The notes beneath the pieces are model-generated. The model was given only the letters and a program-made list of their open reading frames with translations, did no database searches and was not told the origin of the DNA. The position numbers and the translations under genes were made by a program. Shown here piece after piece: positions 33,594 to 44,780 of a DNA stretch of 64,000 nucleotides. The stretch lies in assembly GCF_005239225.2 (NCBI RefSeq), contig NC_133294.1, positions 5,307,576 through 5,371,575 of the forward strand, read 5' to 3'. Numbering within the stretch: position 1 is the stretch's first letter; each line of letters opens with the position of its first letter. Origin of the DNA: Populus alba. Lineage: Eukaryota; Streptophyta; Magnoliopsida; Malpighiales; Salicaceae.

Positions 33594-34640
33594 GGAGGTT
33601 TGAGAATTAGTGGGCTTTCATGGTCTTACATGATATGCAACGGAAAAGTTAAGTGAAAAGTGATTCCTTCTCTTTTGTTAATGGGCTTTTCTAGGCACTT
33701 CGAAATTTCTTAAAAAACAAATATCACAAATAAAAGAAAAATTATATAATTTTCAAGTTATAATTACAAAGTAAATATGTGACTCATGATCCATCATAAG
33801 TTAGATAAAAAAAATTGAGAAAAAAAATAATGTTAAATCAACCCAAGCATATGTTTTTTTTTAAAAAAAAAATCAATGTTGAATGACAAAAACTAGTGTT
33901 GAATGAAAAAATAAAAATGATGTCAACCTATACTAACCTATTAAGCTCCTGACTTGATTCATTTGACCAAAAAATAATAAATTTAAAAAAAATTTAAAAT
34001 TTAATTTTTAACTAATCAAATATTGAAGGACAAAATTTTAAAAAAATAAAATTACAATATATATATATATATATAAAAAAATTATAAAGAAAAAAACGAG
34101 GGATAACCCATTTAGATTCTGTTAATAGTTACAATTATACTAGAAAGATAGATACAAGAATGAGAAAAAACACATGGCTGCTATCTACTAAAAATAATAA
34201 AAATATCTCTCTTCTCTTTAAAAATTATATTTTAAATTTCATTTCTTCTTAACATATATCTTTTTTTATTTTATAAGTACGAGTGATAACATCTTTATCA
34301 CTATAATTATTTTAAAATAAATTTTTTTTTTAATAATTAAATTTCTAAAAAGAAACCAAAAGATAAACAAGCTTGGATTCAATAACATGCTAGGGAAAAA
34401 GTGGGAATACTTGATTAGTTTGATGTATTATAATATTTTTTTTTTTTGGATCAAAATCATATCATGGGCCTAAAGTCCTTTAACACCCATGTAAGTAAAG
34501 CCTTTAAGCTAGCAGTCCAAGCTGCTGGGTTTGGTAAGAGTTTTTGTTCCCCCGTCTTTTTGACATTTTTTCTGTCATTTCAAGAATGTCTTGCCACAGG
34601 GTTGAAGCTAAACCTTCCATCAACAAGAAGCTGTTTCAAA
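33594..34640. repeat. ~1-kb direct repeat flanking SRK-C, left copy
   Basis: Matches 38562-40465 apart from an 835-bp insertion in the latter. Shared landmarks are 'agtgggctttcatggtcttacatg' at the start and 'catgggcctaaagtcctttaacacccatg' near the end. Not recognisably coding; the open frame from 34446 runs through this repeat in both copies without a known motif. Confidence 0.85.
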
Positions 34641-35469
34641 CTTGTGAGTATTTTCCTGTACTCTTGCCTATATCATTGCAAGATTCTATGTTGTTTGTTG
34701 CTGCCTTTAATTTCAACTTCCTCTAGAAGTTTTGAAAGAACTTTCGTTTTATTTTTTCATTGCTAATGAACATGGTTCTTGGATGCTACAGATGTTCCTA
34801 TTTTGCCATTATGATTTTTTTGACCTGATCATGCATGTAGTGGTGGTGAAGGAAAAAATACCCTGAAAATGAATGAAGCCCAGAGAAGGTTCTTGCTGTT
34901 TTTTGGCTTTTATTTTGGTTGTTTCTAGCATCATTCTTCCTTTTGTCTTCCTCATTTGTATTTCTCTGTGTCTGTCCCTCATCATCATATATTAATTGCC
35001 ATTTATCTTGGACTTTGCGAGTCATATGATGCCTAGATACAACCTGCATCTCACTCTTGGTTCATGATCAGAATTAGAAGTTGATGAAACTAGACAAGAC
35101 AAATGAAAGTATTTAGTAGTAATAGTAGTTAAACGTTCTCCTTGGTGTCTGAATATTCCATGATAAAATTGGTTCGAGATTCCCAATTGTCCAATAGTTT
35201 TTCTTCCTTCCTCATTCATGGGAAGGGGTTAGAGAACCCATAATTGTTGGTGTTGGGTTGAACTTTGTATTTAGTAATCAGGTTTTGAAAGTAGCCAAGG
35301 TTAGCAGTCCTCTTAAATAACATCTAGAGTTCATTATTCTTTCTTGAATGAAAATTGATTGAGGGGGCAAGTATTTTATTGAGTTATGCACTGCACTTGG
35401 CTTGCACCGACGACTTAAGAAATACAAATGCAAATGATGAACTTTCAGTTGTTGCCACTAGGATCATCC
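34641..35469. other. Upstream region of SRK-C
   Basis: Non-coding. No clear TATA box at a plausible distance. Minus-strand open frames at 34798-35219 show no motif. Confidence 0.45.
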
Positions 35470-38178
35470 ATGGAGGTCTTTCTTTCGCTATTTTTTTGCT
35501 TAGCTTTCACCACTTTTAACTTCAAGACCTCAACTGCCACTGACTTCTTAACTGTAAACCAGATTCTCAGAGACAATAGCAGTGAAGCTCTTGTTTTGAA
35601 AAATGGCACATTTGCTTTTGGCTTCTTTAGTCCCTGGAATTCTACAAACCGTTATCTGGGAATATGGTTCAACAATGTTCCTGATCAAACAGTTGTTTGG
35701 GTGGCCAACAGGGACTCCCCTCTCACTGATTTATCTGGGGCAGTCACCATAGTTGCAAACGGAAGCATTGTCATTTCTCAGAACTCAATGAAGCACATTG
35801 TCTTGTCTTCCAATCCATCCACAACCTCAAACAATCCAATCTTACAGCTCCTGAGCACAGGAAATCTTGTTGTCAAAGATATTGGCAGTAACGATAGTTC
35901 AAACAACTATATCTGGCAGAGCTTTGATTATCCATGTGATACTTTGATACCAGGCATGAAGCTAGGATGGGACCTAACAACTGGCTAGAATTGGTTCTTG
36001 ACTTCGTGGAAAAGTCTTCAAGATCCATCTGCAGGACTTTATACCCATAAATTGGATATCAAGGGGCTTCCACAGGTACATCTTCACAGAGGATCAGATA
36101 TAGTATATTGAAGCGGGCCATGGGATGGTGTCATGTGGGATGGTCTCAGGTTGGGAGGGGGTCTTCAAATGAAAGGTTTCCAGATATTCAAGTCTATATT
36201 CATCTATAACTCAAATTACATATACTTTAGCTTTGACAACAGCGATAATAATATGATATCACGGTTCCTTGTTTAAATTCTGGCATGCTTAATTACTTCA
36301 CATGGAACCAAAAATCCAATGAGTGGTTTCTAATGTTCTCTTTGCATAAAGATCTTTGTGATGCATATTCAAGATGTGGTCCAAATGGTATTTGTAATGA
36401 AAACCAGGTGCCCATTTGCCATTGCCCAACTGGGTTTGTGCCAAAGGTCACAGAGGAATGGTATTCAATGGATTGGTCCAGCGGATGTGTGCCAAGAAAA
36501 CCACTGAATTGTAGCACAAATGAGGGATTTATGAGGTTTCCAAACTTGAAGTTGCCAGATAATTCATATGCTATGCAGTCTAGTACAACTAATCAGGAGA
36601 ACTGTGCAGATGCCTGTCTGAGGAACTGCTCATGCGTTGCTTATGCCACAACTGAACTTATTGATTGCGTGAAGTGGTTTGGGGACTTGTTGGATGTTAG
36701 AGAATTCAATGACGGAGGGGATGAAATGTATGTTCGGATGGCTGCTTCTGACTTGGTATGTTCTTGTTCTTAACACAAAGCAGACTTTGCATTCACTCAT
36801 GCAAGCTTTAGATACTAAAATCACAATGTAAGATACATCATTCTTTCTTTATGCATGCTTTGGTACTAAAATCACAATGTAAGATATAGCATTCTTTCTT
36901 TATGCATGCTTTGGTTACTTTTATTTCGTTTCCTTGCTGGTCCTAGTGGGTGTATGCTCCATGATTTAACATGGGCAAAGGAAATTTATTAAAAGTTGTT
37001 TTTGGGTGCCCACACAGATCAACTTTGATGATAAATTCCCTTTTCTTTTCTGAACACAGGCATTAAACTTACCATCGTGAAATTTTAGTATTTATATGTC
37101 ACTTTGCTCTGAGACAGTACAAAGTAGTTGTAGTCGGTGTATTTTTAACATGCCTTCCCAGTTTGGGAAGACAACCTCTCATGTGAACGATGATATGAAA
37201 GCTTTTGCTGGGCTCTACAAACTAGGTCCTCTTTGAATGCGAAAGAATGAGAACTACAGGTACACTAGATAGCTGGTCCTCTGTTTATAGGAACAAGACC
37301 TTAAACTAAGATTGTAAGATAGTCTCTGCAATGACTAAGTGGTTTAGTCAGTTAGAAGCACAAATTGATTTCAAAAACAAATTGATGATTATTATATCTT
37401 ACTTGTGGATGCATCTAGAAAGCAGTGCAATGGACAAAGTGACACTGATCATATTCTGGGCCTCAACAATTTTAGCGGTTCTTCTGTTGGTTTTAGTTGC
37501 CTTGTACGTTTTATGGAAGAGGAAGTCTGGCAGAAAGATAGGTAAATATTCAACTACTTCTGTGTTAGATAAACATTTTTTTTTCTCATCTTAGTTACAT
37601 TTTTGTTATCAGATGAATGACTAGTTTAACAGTAACTAGACATAATAAGAAAATGATTTGTGATGATTAACGGGACTTTAATTGTGTTGCTTCGATGTTC
37701 CACCTGCCTTTGGTAATCTAGAATGTAAAGATTGAAACAGAAGTTTGAACTGTGGATCTTGGTGTTGTCAGCATGCAGGGCAACAGGTGGAATTGAGTCG
37801 GGTTGTTCCTTTCCTTGTCATCTTCTTCTTCCTCAAATATTGTATGAGGTTGTTTTGGAGAAGGAATAGCTACTCCAGAACTACTCAACATGAGAACAAC
37901 AGCTAACATGGAATGTCTTTTCATTGCGTCTTCTTGCATGCACAAAACCGTATCTGGCAAACTACCCCATGGCCATGAAAACACCGAGGAAGACCCAGAA
38001 CACTAGTTGTGTAAATGATCAAGATGAGATATATAGGACATCTGTTGTCCCTCCTCCTGATGCACTGTCATACAAAGACAAAACATTAGAGATGAGTTGA
38101 TTTGTCACTCAAGGAGTTGTATCATCCTCAAGAAGCCTTGAAATGCATTCTCACTCTCCCACTTGCAAGAAGATTGAC
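35470..38178 (+). pseudogene. SRK-C: G-type lectin receptor kinase pseudogene with inverted 3' end
   Basis: Exon 1 (35470-36755) starts MEVFLSLFFCLAFTT (signal peptide) and carries B-lectin (YLGIWFNNVPDQTVVWVANR), S-locus glycoprotein (SRCGPNGICN), Cys-rich (CHCPTGFVPK) and PAN (CADACLRNCSCVAYA) parts. Breaks: TAG at 35986, TGA at 36109 (expected Arg before SGPW, fits CGA to TGA), and a frameshift near 36275. The membrane exon is 37419-37541 (LIIFWASTILAVLLLVLVALYVLW). The kinase exons carrying P-loop, HRD and DFG are missing. The last exon survives in two pieces facing opposite ways: minus strand 37984-37740 (CMQEDAMKRHSMLAVVLML… IPSPKQP) and plus strand 38076-38178 (ELYHPQEALKCI). This indicates a small inversion with a breakpoint inside that exon. 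Confidence 0.85.
37740..37984 (-). pseudogene. Inverted last-exon piece of SRK-C
   Basis: Minus-strand reading CMQEDAMKRHSML… SSGVAIPSPKQP corresponds to CVQEDATDRPSML… ETEIPSPKQP of SRK-A exon 7. The preceding part of the same exon lies downstream on the plus strand (38076-38178), so the two were once contiguous. Confidence 0.8.
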
Positions 38179-38561
38179 ACAACCCACGCCCCTCACCTGC
38201 AACCATTATGATAATTGGACAAGGGAGCCATACCCTGCGAGCGGCTCTGGGGCGGCTGCATAGAGGCCGCCCCAGCCACCCTACCTTGTCCCATGACTGG
38301 ACGGGACAGGGTGAGCCTTTCTCCTCTGCCTATAAATACTAAGAGGTAGAGAAGAAAACGGGGGCGGGATAGAGGGAAATAAGAGAGAAAAAGAATGAAA
38401 AACAGAGGGAACCGAAGGGCATTTTTCACGGTTGGGAAGAACAGGGAGGAGGCGGGGGGGAAAGAAAGAAAGAAAAAGGAGGAGAACGAACAGAGAGAGA
38501 GAGAGAGAGAGGAGTGAACAAACTAAAAAAGGAAAAAGAAGAGAACCAGAAGGAAACAGGG
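38179..38561 (+). mobile_element. LTR-like promoter fragment
   Basis: GC-richer stretch with TATAAATA at 38331-38338, then a purine-rich leader (38340-38560, including a (GA)n run near 38490-38512). It is absent from the other copy of the flanking repeat. The composition resembles the 1600-1970 LTR-like leader. Boundaries uncertain. Confidence 0.4.
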
Positions 38562-40465
38562 GAATTAGTGGGCTTTCATGGTCTTACATGGTATGCAATG
38601 GAAAAGTTTGAAAAGTGATTCCTTCTCTTTTGTTAATGGGCTTTCCTAGGCACTTCAAAATTTCTCAAAAAACAAATATCACAAATAAAAGAAAAAGTAT
38701 ATGATTTTCAAATTATAATTACATACTAAATATGTGATCCGTGATCCATCATAAGTTAGATAAAAAAAAATTGAGAAAATAAATGTTAAATCAACACAAG
38801 CATGTTTTTTTTTCTTCTTAAAATCAATATCAAATAAGAAAAACTAGTGTCGAATGATGAAAAAAAATAAACAAAAAAATGATGACAACCAATGTTAACC
38901 CATTAAGCTTGTGACTCGATTCATTTGACCAAAAACAACAAATTTAAAAAAACCTTGAAATCCAATTTTTAACTAATTAAATATTGAAGGATAAAATTAA
39001 AAAAAAATAATAATCAAAATTAAAAATAAAAATTAAAAAAATTATAAATCAAAAAAACAAGAGATAACCCATTTAGATTTTGTTAATAGTTACAATTATA
39101 CTAGAGAGATAGATATAAGAATGAGAGAAAAAACACATTCCTGCTATACACTAAAAATAATAAAAATATCTCTTTTCTTTTAAAAAATTATATTTTAAAT
39201 TTCATTTCTTCTTAACATATATCTTTTTTATTTTATAAGTACGAGTGATAACAGCTTTATCACAATAATTTTTTTTAAATAAGTTTTTTTTAATAATCAA
39301 ATTTCTAAGAAGAAACCAAAAGATAAGCAAGCTTGGATTCAATAACATGCTAAGGAAAAAGTGGGAATACTTCGGCCCCGTTTGTTTATAGAAAAGTAGT
39401 TTTATTTTAGAAAATACTTTTTTTAAAAAGTAAATTCCAGAAAAGTAAATTATTTTTTGATATTTAGTAGTGTCATGAAAAATAAGTTGGAAAACACTTT
39501 TCAGTATTTTGTTATGTTATGAAAAATGAGTTAGAAAATAGCACATTAATTTTTTTTTCAAGTTTATTAAAATAATAAGTAACAAATCTTACAAATTAAA
39601 AATTTGAATGAGAATGGAATAATAAAAAAAATCTAATTTCATAAATTATCTCAAATAAAATAAATAATAGAGATCAAATCTAATAGATAAAAAAAAGAAG
39701 TTAAAAGATGATGAAATTTAAATAATAATAATAATAATTTTATAAATTATTTTAAATAAAATAAGTAGCAATCAAAATAATGAGGACCAAATTTAATAGA
39801 TAAAAAATTTAAATTTAAAAAATAATAAGAGAAAAGTAAATAACAATCATAAAAATAAGGGCTAAAATTAATATAAAAATCAAATTAAATCAAAAATTAA
39901 GGGATGAATTTGAAAAAAAAAATATTCAAACAAAATATATAGTAATCAAAAGTTTGGGAACTAAATTTGAAATAATCAGCAAATAATATGATATTTCTAA
40001 AATTTTTCAAAACTTCTGGAAAGTGTTTTCCGCCTAAAATAAAAGGAAAACACTTTCCTGGAAATCAAGCCAAATTTTCCTTTAATAGGAAAGTGTTTTT
40101 CATTGACCGAAAAGTGTTTTTCATTGACCAACTTTTCTAATGCAAATAAACATAGAAAATTTTGAAAAATGGTTCCCGAAAACCACTTTATGGGAAACAA
40201 ACACACCCTTGGTTAGTTTGATGTATTATAATTTTCTTTTTGGATCAAAATGTGTATTATAATTTATTTTTTTGGATGAAAATCATATCATGGGCCTAAA
40301 GTCCTTTAACACCCATGTGAATAAAGCCTTTAAGCTAACAGTCCAAGCTGCTGGGTTTGGTAAGAGTTTTTGTTCCCCCGTCTTTTTGACATTCTCTATG
40401 TCATTTCAAGAATGTCTTGCCACAGGGTTGAAGCTAAACCTTCCATCAACAAGAACTTGTTTCAT
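38562..40465. repeat. Direct repeat flanking SRK-C, right copy with MITE
   Basis: Homologous to 33594-34640 and interrupted by the 835-bp element at 39373-40207. Similarity stops near 40463 ('cttgtttca'), where other sequence leads to the gypsy relic. Confidence 0.85.
39373..40207. mobile_element. 835-bp TIR element (MITE)
   Basis: Termini CGGCCCCGTTTGTTTATAG and (reverse complement of the right end) GGTGTGTTTGTTTCCC are inverted repeats. CTT is present on both sides (39370-39372, 40208-40210). The left copy of the host repeat shows the uninterrupted site 'aatacttgattag' near 34410. Palindromic 'gaaaacactttcc/ggaaagtgttttc' words fill the right part. The 3-bp duplication suggests a PIF/Harbinger-like element, but the superfamily is uncertain. 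No transposase. Confidence 0.75.
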
Positions 40466-40599
40466 ATTATTTGAGATTTGTGAATCAAGAGCATTTTTTT
40501 CTCATTTTTAGGATAGGTCAAACTTGATAGACTAGATTAAAGTAACTTAAATAAAGGATGATATACTTTGCAAGATTTAAGATGAGTTGGAGTTAGGGA

Positions 40600-41960
40600 G
40601 AGCTCTGGGTTTTGTTATCTATAAGGATGGTGTGTTGAGATTTAGTTCTCGATTGTCCGTGTTTGAGGTGGATGATTTGAAAAGAGATGTGATGACGGAA
40701 GCACACCAAACTGCCTATACTGTACATCCTAGTTCTAATAAGATGTATAGAGACTTGAGAAACTGATACTGGTGGAATGGGATGAAGAGGGACATTGTCG
40801 AGTTGGTATCTCGATGCTTGACCTGTTAGAGAGTTAAAGGTGAGCATCAGAAACCACCAGGGCTTTTGCAGCCATTGTTGATTTCTAAATGGAAATGGGA
40901 GGGGATCACTATGGACTTTGTGTCGGGTTTTCCTCGAAGTTAATAAGGTTACGATTCAATTTGGGAGGTAGTTGAATGTTTGACCAAGTCAGCTTATTTC
41001 TTGCTAGTAAAGGTGACTTATGGGTTTGCAAAATTGACAAAAATCTATGTTAATAAGATCATAAGGTTGCACAATGTGCCGAACTTAATTGTGTCTGATA
41101 GAGATCCATAATTCATTTCTCAGTTTTGAGTGAAATTTCAGAAGCTTTCGGGACTAATACTCAATTAAGTACTACTTTTCATCCTCATACCTAAGGACAG
41201 TCCAAGAGAATCATACAAATTCTAGAGGATATGTTAAGAGCTTGTGTGATTGACTTTGATGTCGGATGAAGCAAGTACTTGTCTTTGGTGGAGTTTGCAT
41301 ATAATAACAGTTATTAGGCGAGCATTGGTATGGGTCCTTATAAGACTTTGTAAGGCCGAAAGTGTAGATCACCAGTATGTTGGTATAAGGTTGGTGAGAG
41401 GAGATAAATTGGTCCCAAGTTAATACAAATTACTTTAGATTAGATTAAGGTGATCCGAGATAAGCTTTAAACAACTTAAAATAGGCAAAAGAATTACGCA
41501 GATAAGAGGAGGCATAATCTAGAATTTTCAATGGGTGACAACGTGTTCCTAAAAGTCTTCTTAACTAAAGGAATATTCAAATTTGGAAAGAAAGGTTAGT
41601 TGAGTCCAAGGTCTATAGGACCCTTTGAGATCTTGGAAAAAGTAAGGGCAGTGGCATATTGGCTTGCCTTATTGTCTGATCTATCTTCTATACATCTAGT
41701 GTTCCATGTTTCGATGTTAAAGAAGTATTTATCTAATTCATTTCATGTGTTGGAAGTTCAACCGGTTGAATTAAAGGAAGATATGTCATACTAAGTTCAA
41801 CTGGTGGAAATAATGGATCGATAAGGTGGAAAGCTTCGATCGAAGGAAATCATATCGGTTAAGGTTGTATGGAGCAGACACCCGCGCAAAGAAGAGATGT
41901 GGGAGCTTGAGGAGGAAATTCTCAACAAGTATCCATACTTGTTTGAACTTAATGGTAAGA
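40600..41960 (+). pseudogene. Ty3/gypsy pol 3' relic (integrase region)
   Basis: Recognisable: zinc-binding integrase start (EAHQTAYTVHPSSNKMYRDL… SRCLTC), catalytic core start (KWKWEGITMDFVSGFP, then a VSDRDP motif) and the C-terminal part (SPRSIGPFEILEKV, then FHVSMLKKYLSN, and MWELEEEILNKYPYLFE near 41900-41950). Many stops and shifts. RNase H, reverse transcriptase, protease and gag are absent. The order and plus orientation lead directly to the LTR at 42016. Confidence 0.85.
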
Positions 41961-42015
41961 TTTCAGTTCTTAAAGTTTAAATTCAAGGATAAATTTTGTT
42001 TCACAAAGGAAGTAT

Positions 42016-43835
42016 TGTAAAACCCAACTTTTGGTTTAAATCCAAGCCCAAGTCAGCTTAAACCCAACCTAAGTTAACCTAAGTATATAAGAAAAAAGTG
42101 TAAGAGAATCATTTTAATCTTTTCTAATTCTTATGGATGTTGTGACCTTCCCCTTATCAAACCAAGAATTTTAGTTTTTGAGTTCAAGAAAGGTGGAAGT
42201 AACAAGTGATTTTCTCTCATGTTACTTTTGATTATGATTTGTTTTTTAAAGAATTAAAAAAAGACGCTAAAGTTTATAAGGATTTAAAGTTTATATTGTT
42301 AAGATTGATTCATGATTATTAAGAGTTTAAAGCCAAGTGATGAATTTTGAGTGTGTTGTTAAAAATAAGCATTTGTGAGTTGATTTGTTTAAATTAATTT
42401 TTATGTGTTAAGAAATTCATTTTAACCCTTCTAGAAAATCTTGACAGAATGGTCTTGAAGTTGAAGATGATAAAATTTTATTTTGGTTCTTGATTTATAA
42501 AAATTATAGTTTAGTCATTAAACTTTGAAAAAATTATAATTTGACCCTTAAATGTATTTCGAGATTCTGAGCAATGTTATTATGAGGTTAAGGATGATGA
42601 ATCTCGGTCTGATAATTGATTTTGAATATTTTTAGTTTGATCCCTTAATTTATGGAATTTACATTTTAGTCCATGAAATTCAAAAAAAATACAACTCGGT
42701 CTTTGGTTTGTTTTGGACAGAACTAAAGATGGTTAATAGGTGAAATTTCAGTATGATTATGTATTTACAGTAAGGTCCTCTAATTTTGATAAAATTATGT
42801 TTTGGTCATTGTTTTGGAAAATTATCGTTTTAGTCCATAAACATATGAGACTAAATCTGGTTTTGTTTCATGCATTGGAATCTTTAAATTGTGTTGTGTT
42901 TTTAGTATATTGTATATTTATTGTAGATTCTTTTAATGATCCTTAATAGTTTTTTCGGGTTTTTTCATCTAATATTTATTTTATTTCTATATTTTTCGAG
43001 TGAGTGAGATGATCTTTAATATGCATGTGATATAAATAAATATGTACATTGATTATATGATGAGTACGACTAGTTAATTTCTTGAATATTTATATATGGT
43101 GCTTTATTTTCTGAGTACTCATATATTCTTTAATTTACACTCGTATTTTGTTTAACTAAATTTTATTCGTTATGATATACATTTCTTTAATGATTATGCA
43201 AATATCTATTATGCCTTGATATAGGACTTGTCAGTAACTCCAAGCCAACGGAGAGTAGTTAAACTATGTGCACTTATTATTCTGTATACCTAGCTAGTAA
43301 GAGAGTCATTGGCCTGTGACAATTAATCCTACCAAAGTGGTCACCTTTGGGTGTCATCTGATCTCTGACATGTGTTTCATTACTTTTATGATTATATGCT
43401 TAGTATATATATGTTTATCAAAATAAATTGACTTGCAGACTATTAATATTTAAAATGTATATTAAATATTATTTTCTTATTGAGTTGGTTGAACTCACCT
43501 TTTTTTTTTTTAATATTATTTAAGGTTTTTAGTTTATGTCAGTAGATGGAGTTTGCTGAGTGTTTCTGCTTCTTCAGTTTTGGTCCATATGCCTTGCTTG
43601 TTTCAAGAGATTTTCTTTTTAGTATTGATTCAATATCTTAGATGTCCAACTATCTTGTTTTAATTAAGTTTGGATTTTGACAATGTAATGAGTTTTATGA
43701 ATTATTGGTTTTGCTTTAATTACTGATAAAAAATTTTGAACTATCATTTGCTTTTATTAGTTTTGAAAAATATAATACTTTAAAGATTATGAAATATTTT
43801 ATATGTTTAAATAACTTGTTTTATATATATATATA
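42016..43835 (+). mobile_element. 3' LTR of the gypsy relic
   Basis: Starts TGTAAAACCCAAC about 60 bp after the end of pol. Contains diluted 'tttagtcc(a/t)taaa' repeats (42440-42960). Its right part (43011-43835) is homologous to the reverse-oriented fragment at 7283-8201. The extreme 3' end ('gattcgaggcgtgaca') is lost here. The frame at 42740-42946 is not a gene. Confidence 0.75.
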
Positions 43836-43929
43836 TCCATTAAGAGAGTTAGCATAAATGAAATGTTCTTTTTACATAATTTTTATATTGTTGGTTATAA
43901 ACCCGAGATTCATATGGTGACAAAAATGA

Positions 43930-44150
43930 ATCCTGCCAATTTACAACCTCTCCAGGAACCACTTTTTACTGTTGAACATGACTGCCAACAACCCACCGAA
44001 AGGTGGTGGTCCTGTACTAAATGGGGGGACTTTGTCTCCACCATTCTCTACCGTTAAAAAGGTTATCTAGAAATTCAGGAGAAGAACTTAAAACTAGTGA
44101 AGCTTCAAGGCTGTTGCATTCAGGGTGGAGAACATATGTTAATTTATAGA
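43930..44150 (+). pseudogene. SRK exon-4 relic upstream of SRK-B
   Basis: 'ccgttaaaaaggttatctagaaattcagg…' corresponds to the start of kinase exon 4, with internal deletions. The preceding 'caacaacccaccgaa(t/a)ggtgg' stretch matches 19965-19990. Equivalent to the 20013-20135 relic. Confidence 0.7.
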
Positions 44151-44449
44151 GTTTTTTTAGTTAATAATATAATTTTTTTATGATAATTTTTTAATTTTAA
44201 AAAATAAAATAAATATTTATGATTTAATTATCATAAATATAAAATATTAAAAATAATAATTATAAATTATGGTATTGATTTTGTAGGAAAAGCAGTTATA
44301 GTTTTAAGGTTCTTTTTTTAGTGGAAAAAAAATGTTTTTATTTTCAACAAACAAATTTGTTTTTCAATTATTATTTTTTAAAATAAAACTCAAAATTAAA
44401 AAAAGAAATTTTTGTAATCACTAAACACAATTATTGTGTCTTATGGGGA

Positions 44450-44612
44450 ATACATATAGGAGTGTTTAGTAATACGGTAGCGGTTATTTTTTAAAATATT
44501 TTTTATTTTTAAAAAATATTTTTAATATAAAATCATCTAAAAATATAAAAAATAATTAATTTTAAATAAAACTAAATAAATTTTTCTACGCAATACTAAA
44601 TGATGGTGTAGT
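44450..44612. mobile_element. MITE-like element
   Basis: Left end 'ggagtgtttagtaatacggtagcggtta', right 'cgcaatactaaatga'. Same family as the units at 20440 and 31975. It occupies the equivalent position upstream of SRK-B that 20440-20655 holds before SRK-A, so this insertion predates the duplication. Confidence 0.5.
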
Positions 44613-44780
44613 ATAAAAAGGACTAGACAAGTCATGGTCTTGAGTTTGAAGATTGCAAAGAAAAACCCATGAAAAAAATGCCTAGTTAAGCGAGGTGGAT
44701 CCCAAAATAACTTCTCTTGTCAGACTTTTCTGCAAGCAACATTCCACTTGTCCAAAAGCCAGGGTCCAGTTTGCCTTATC

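Noticed and set aside
34446..34766. 106-codon frame repeated at 40272-40511
   Set aside because: Part of a duplicated non-coding block; the second copy diverges and stops early, and no motif is present.
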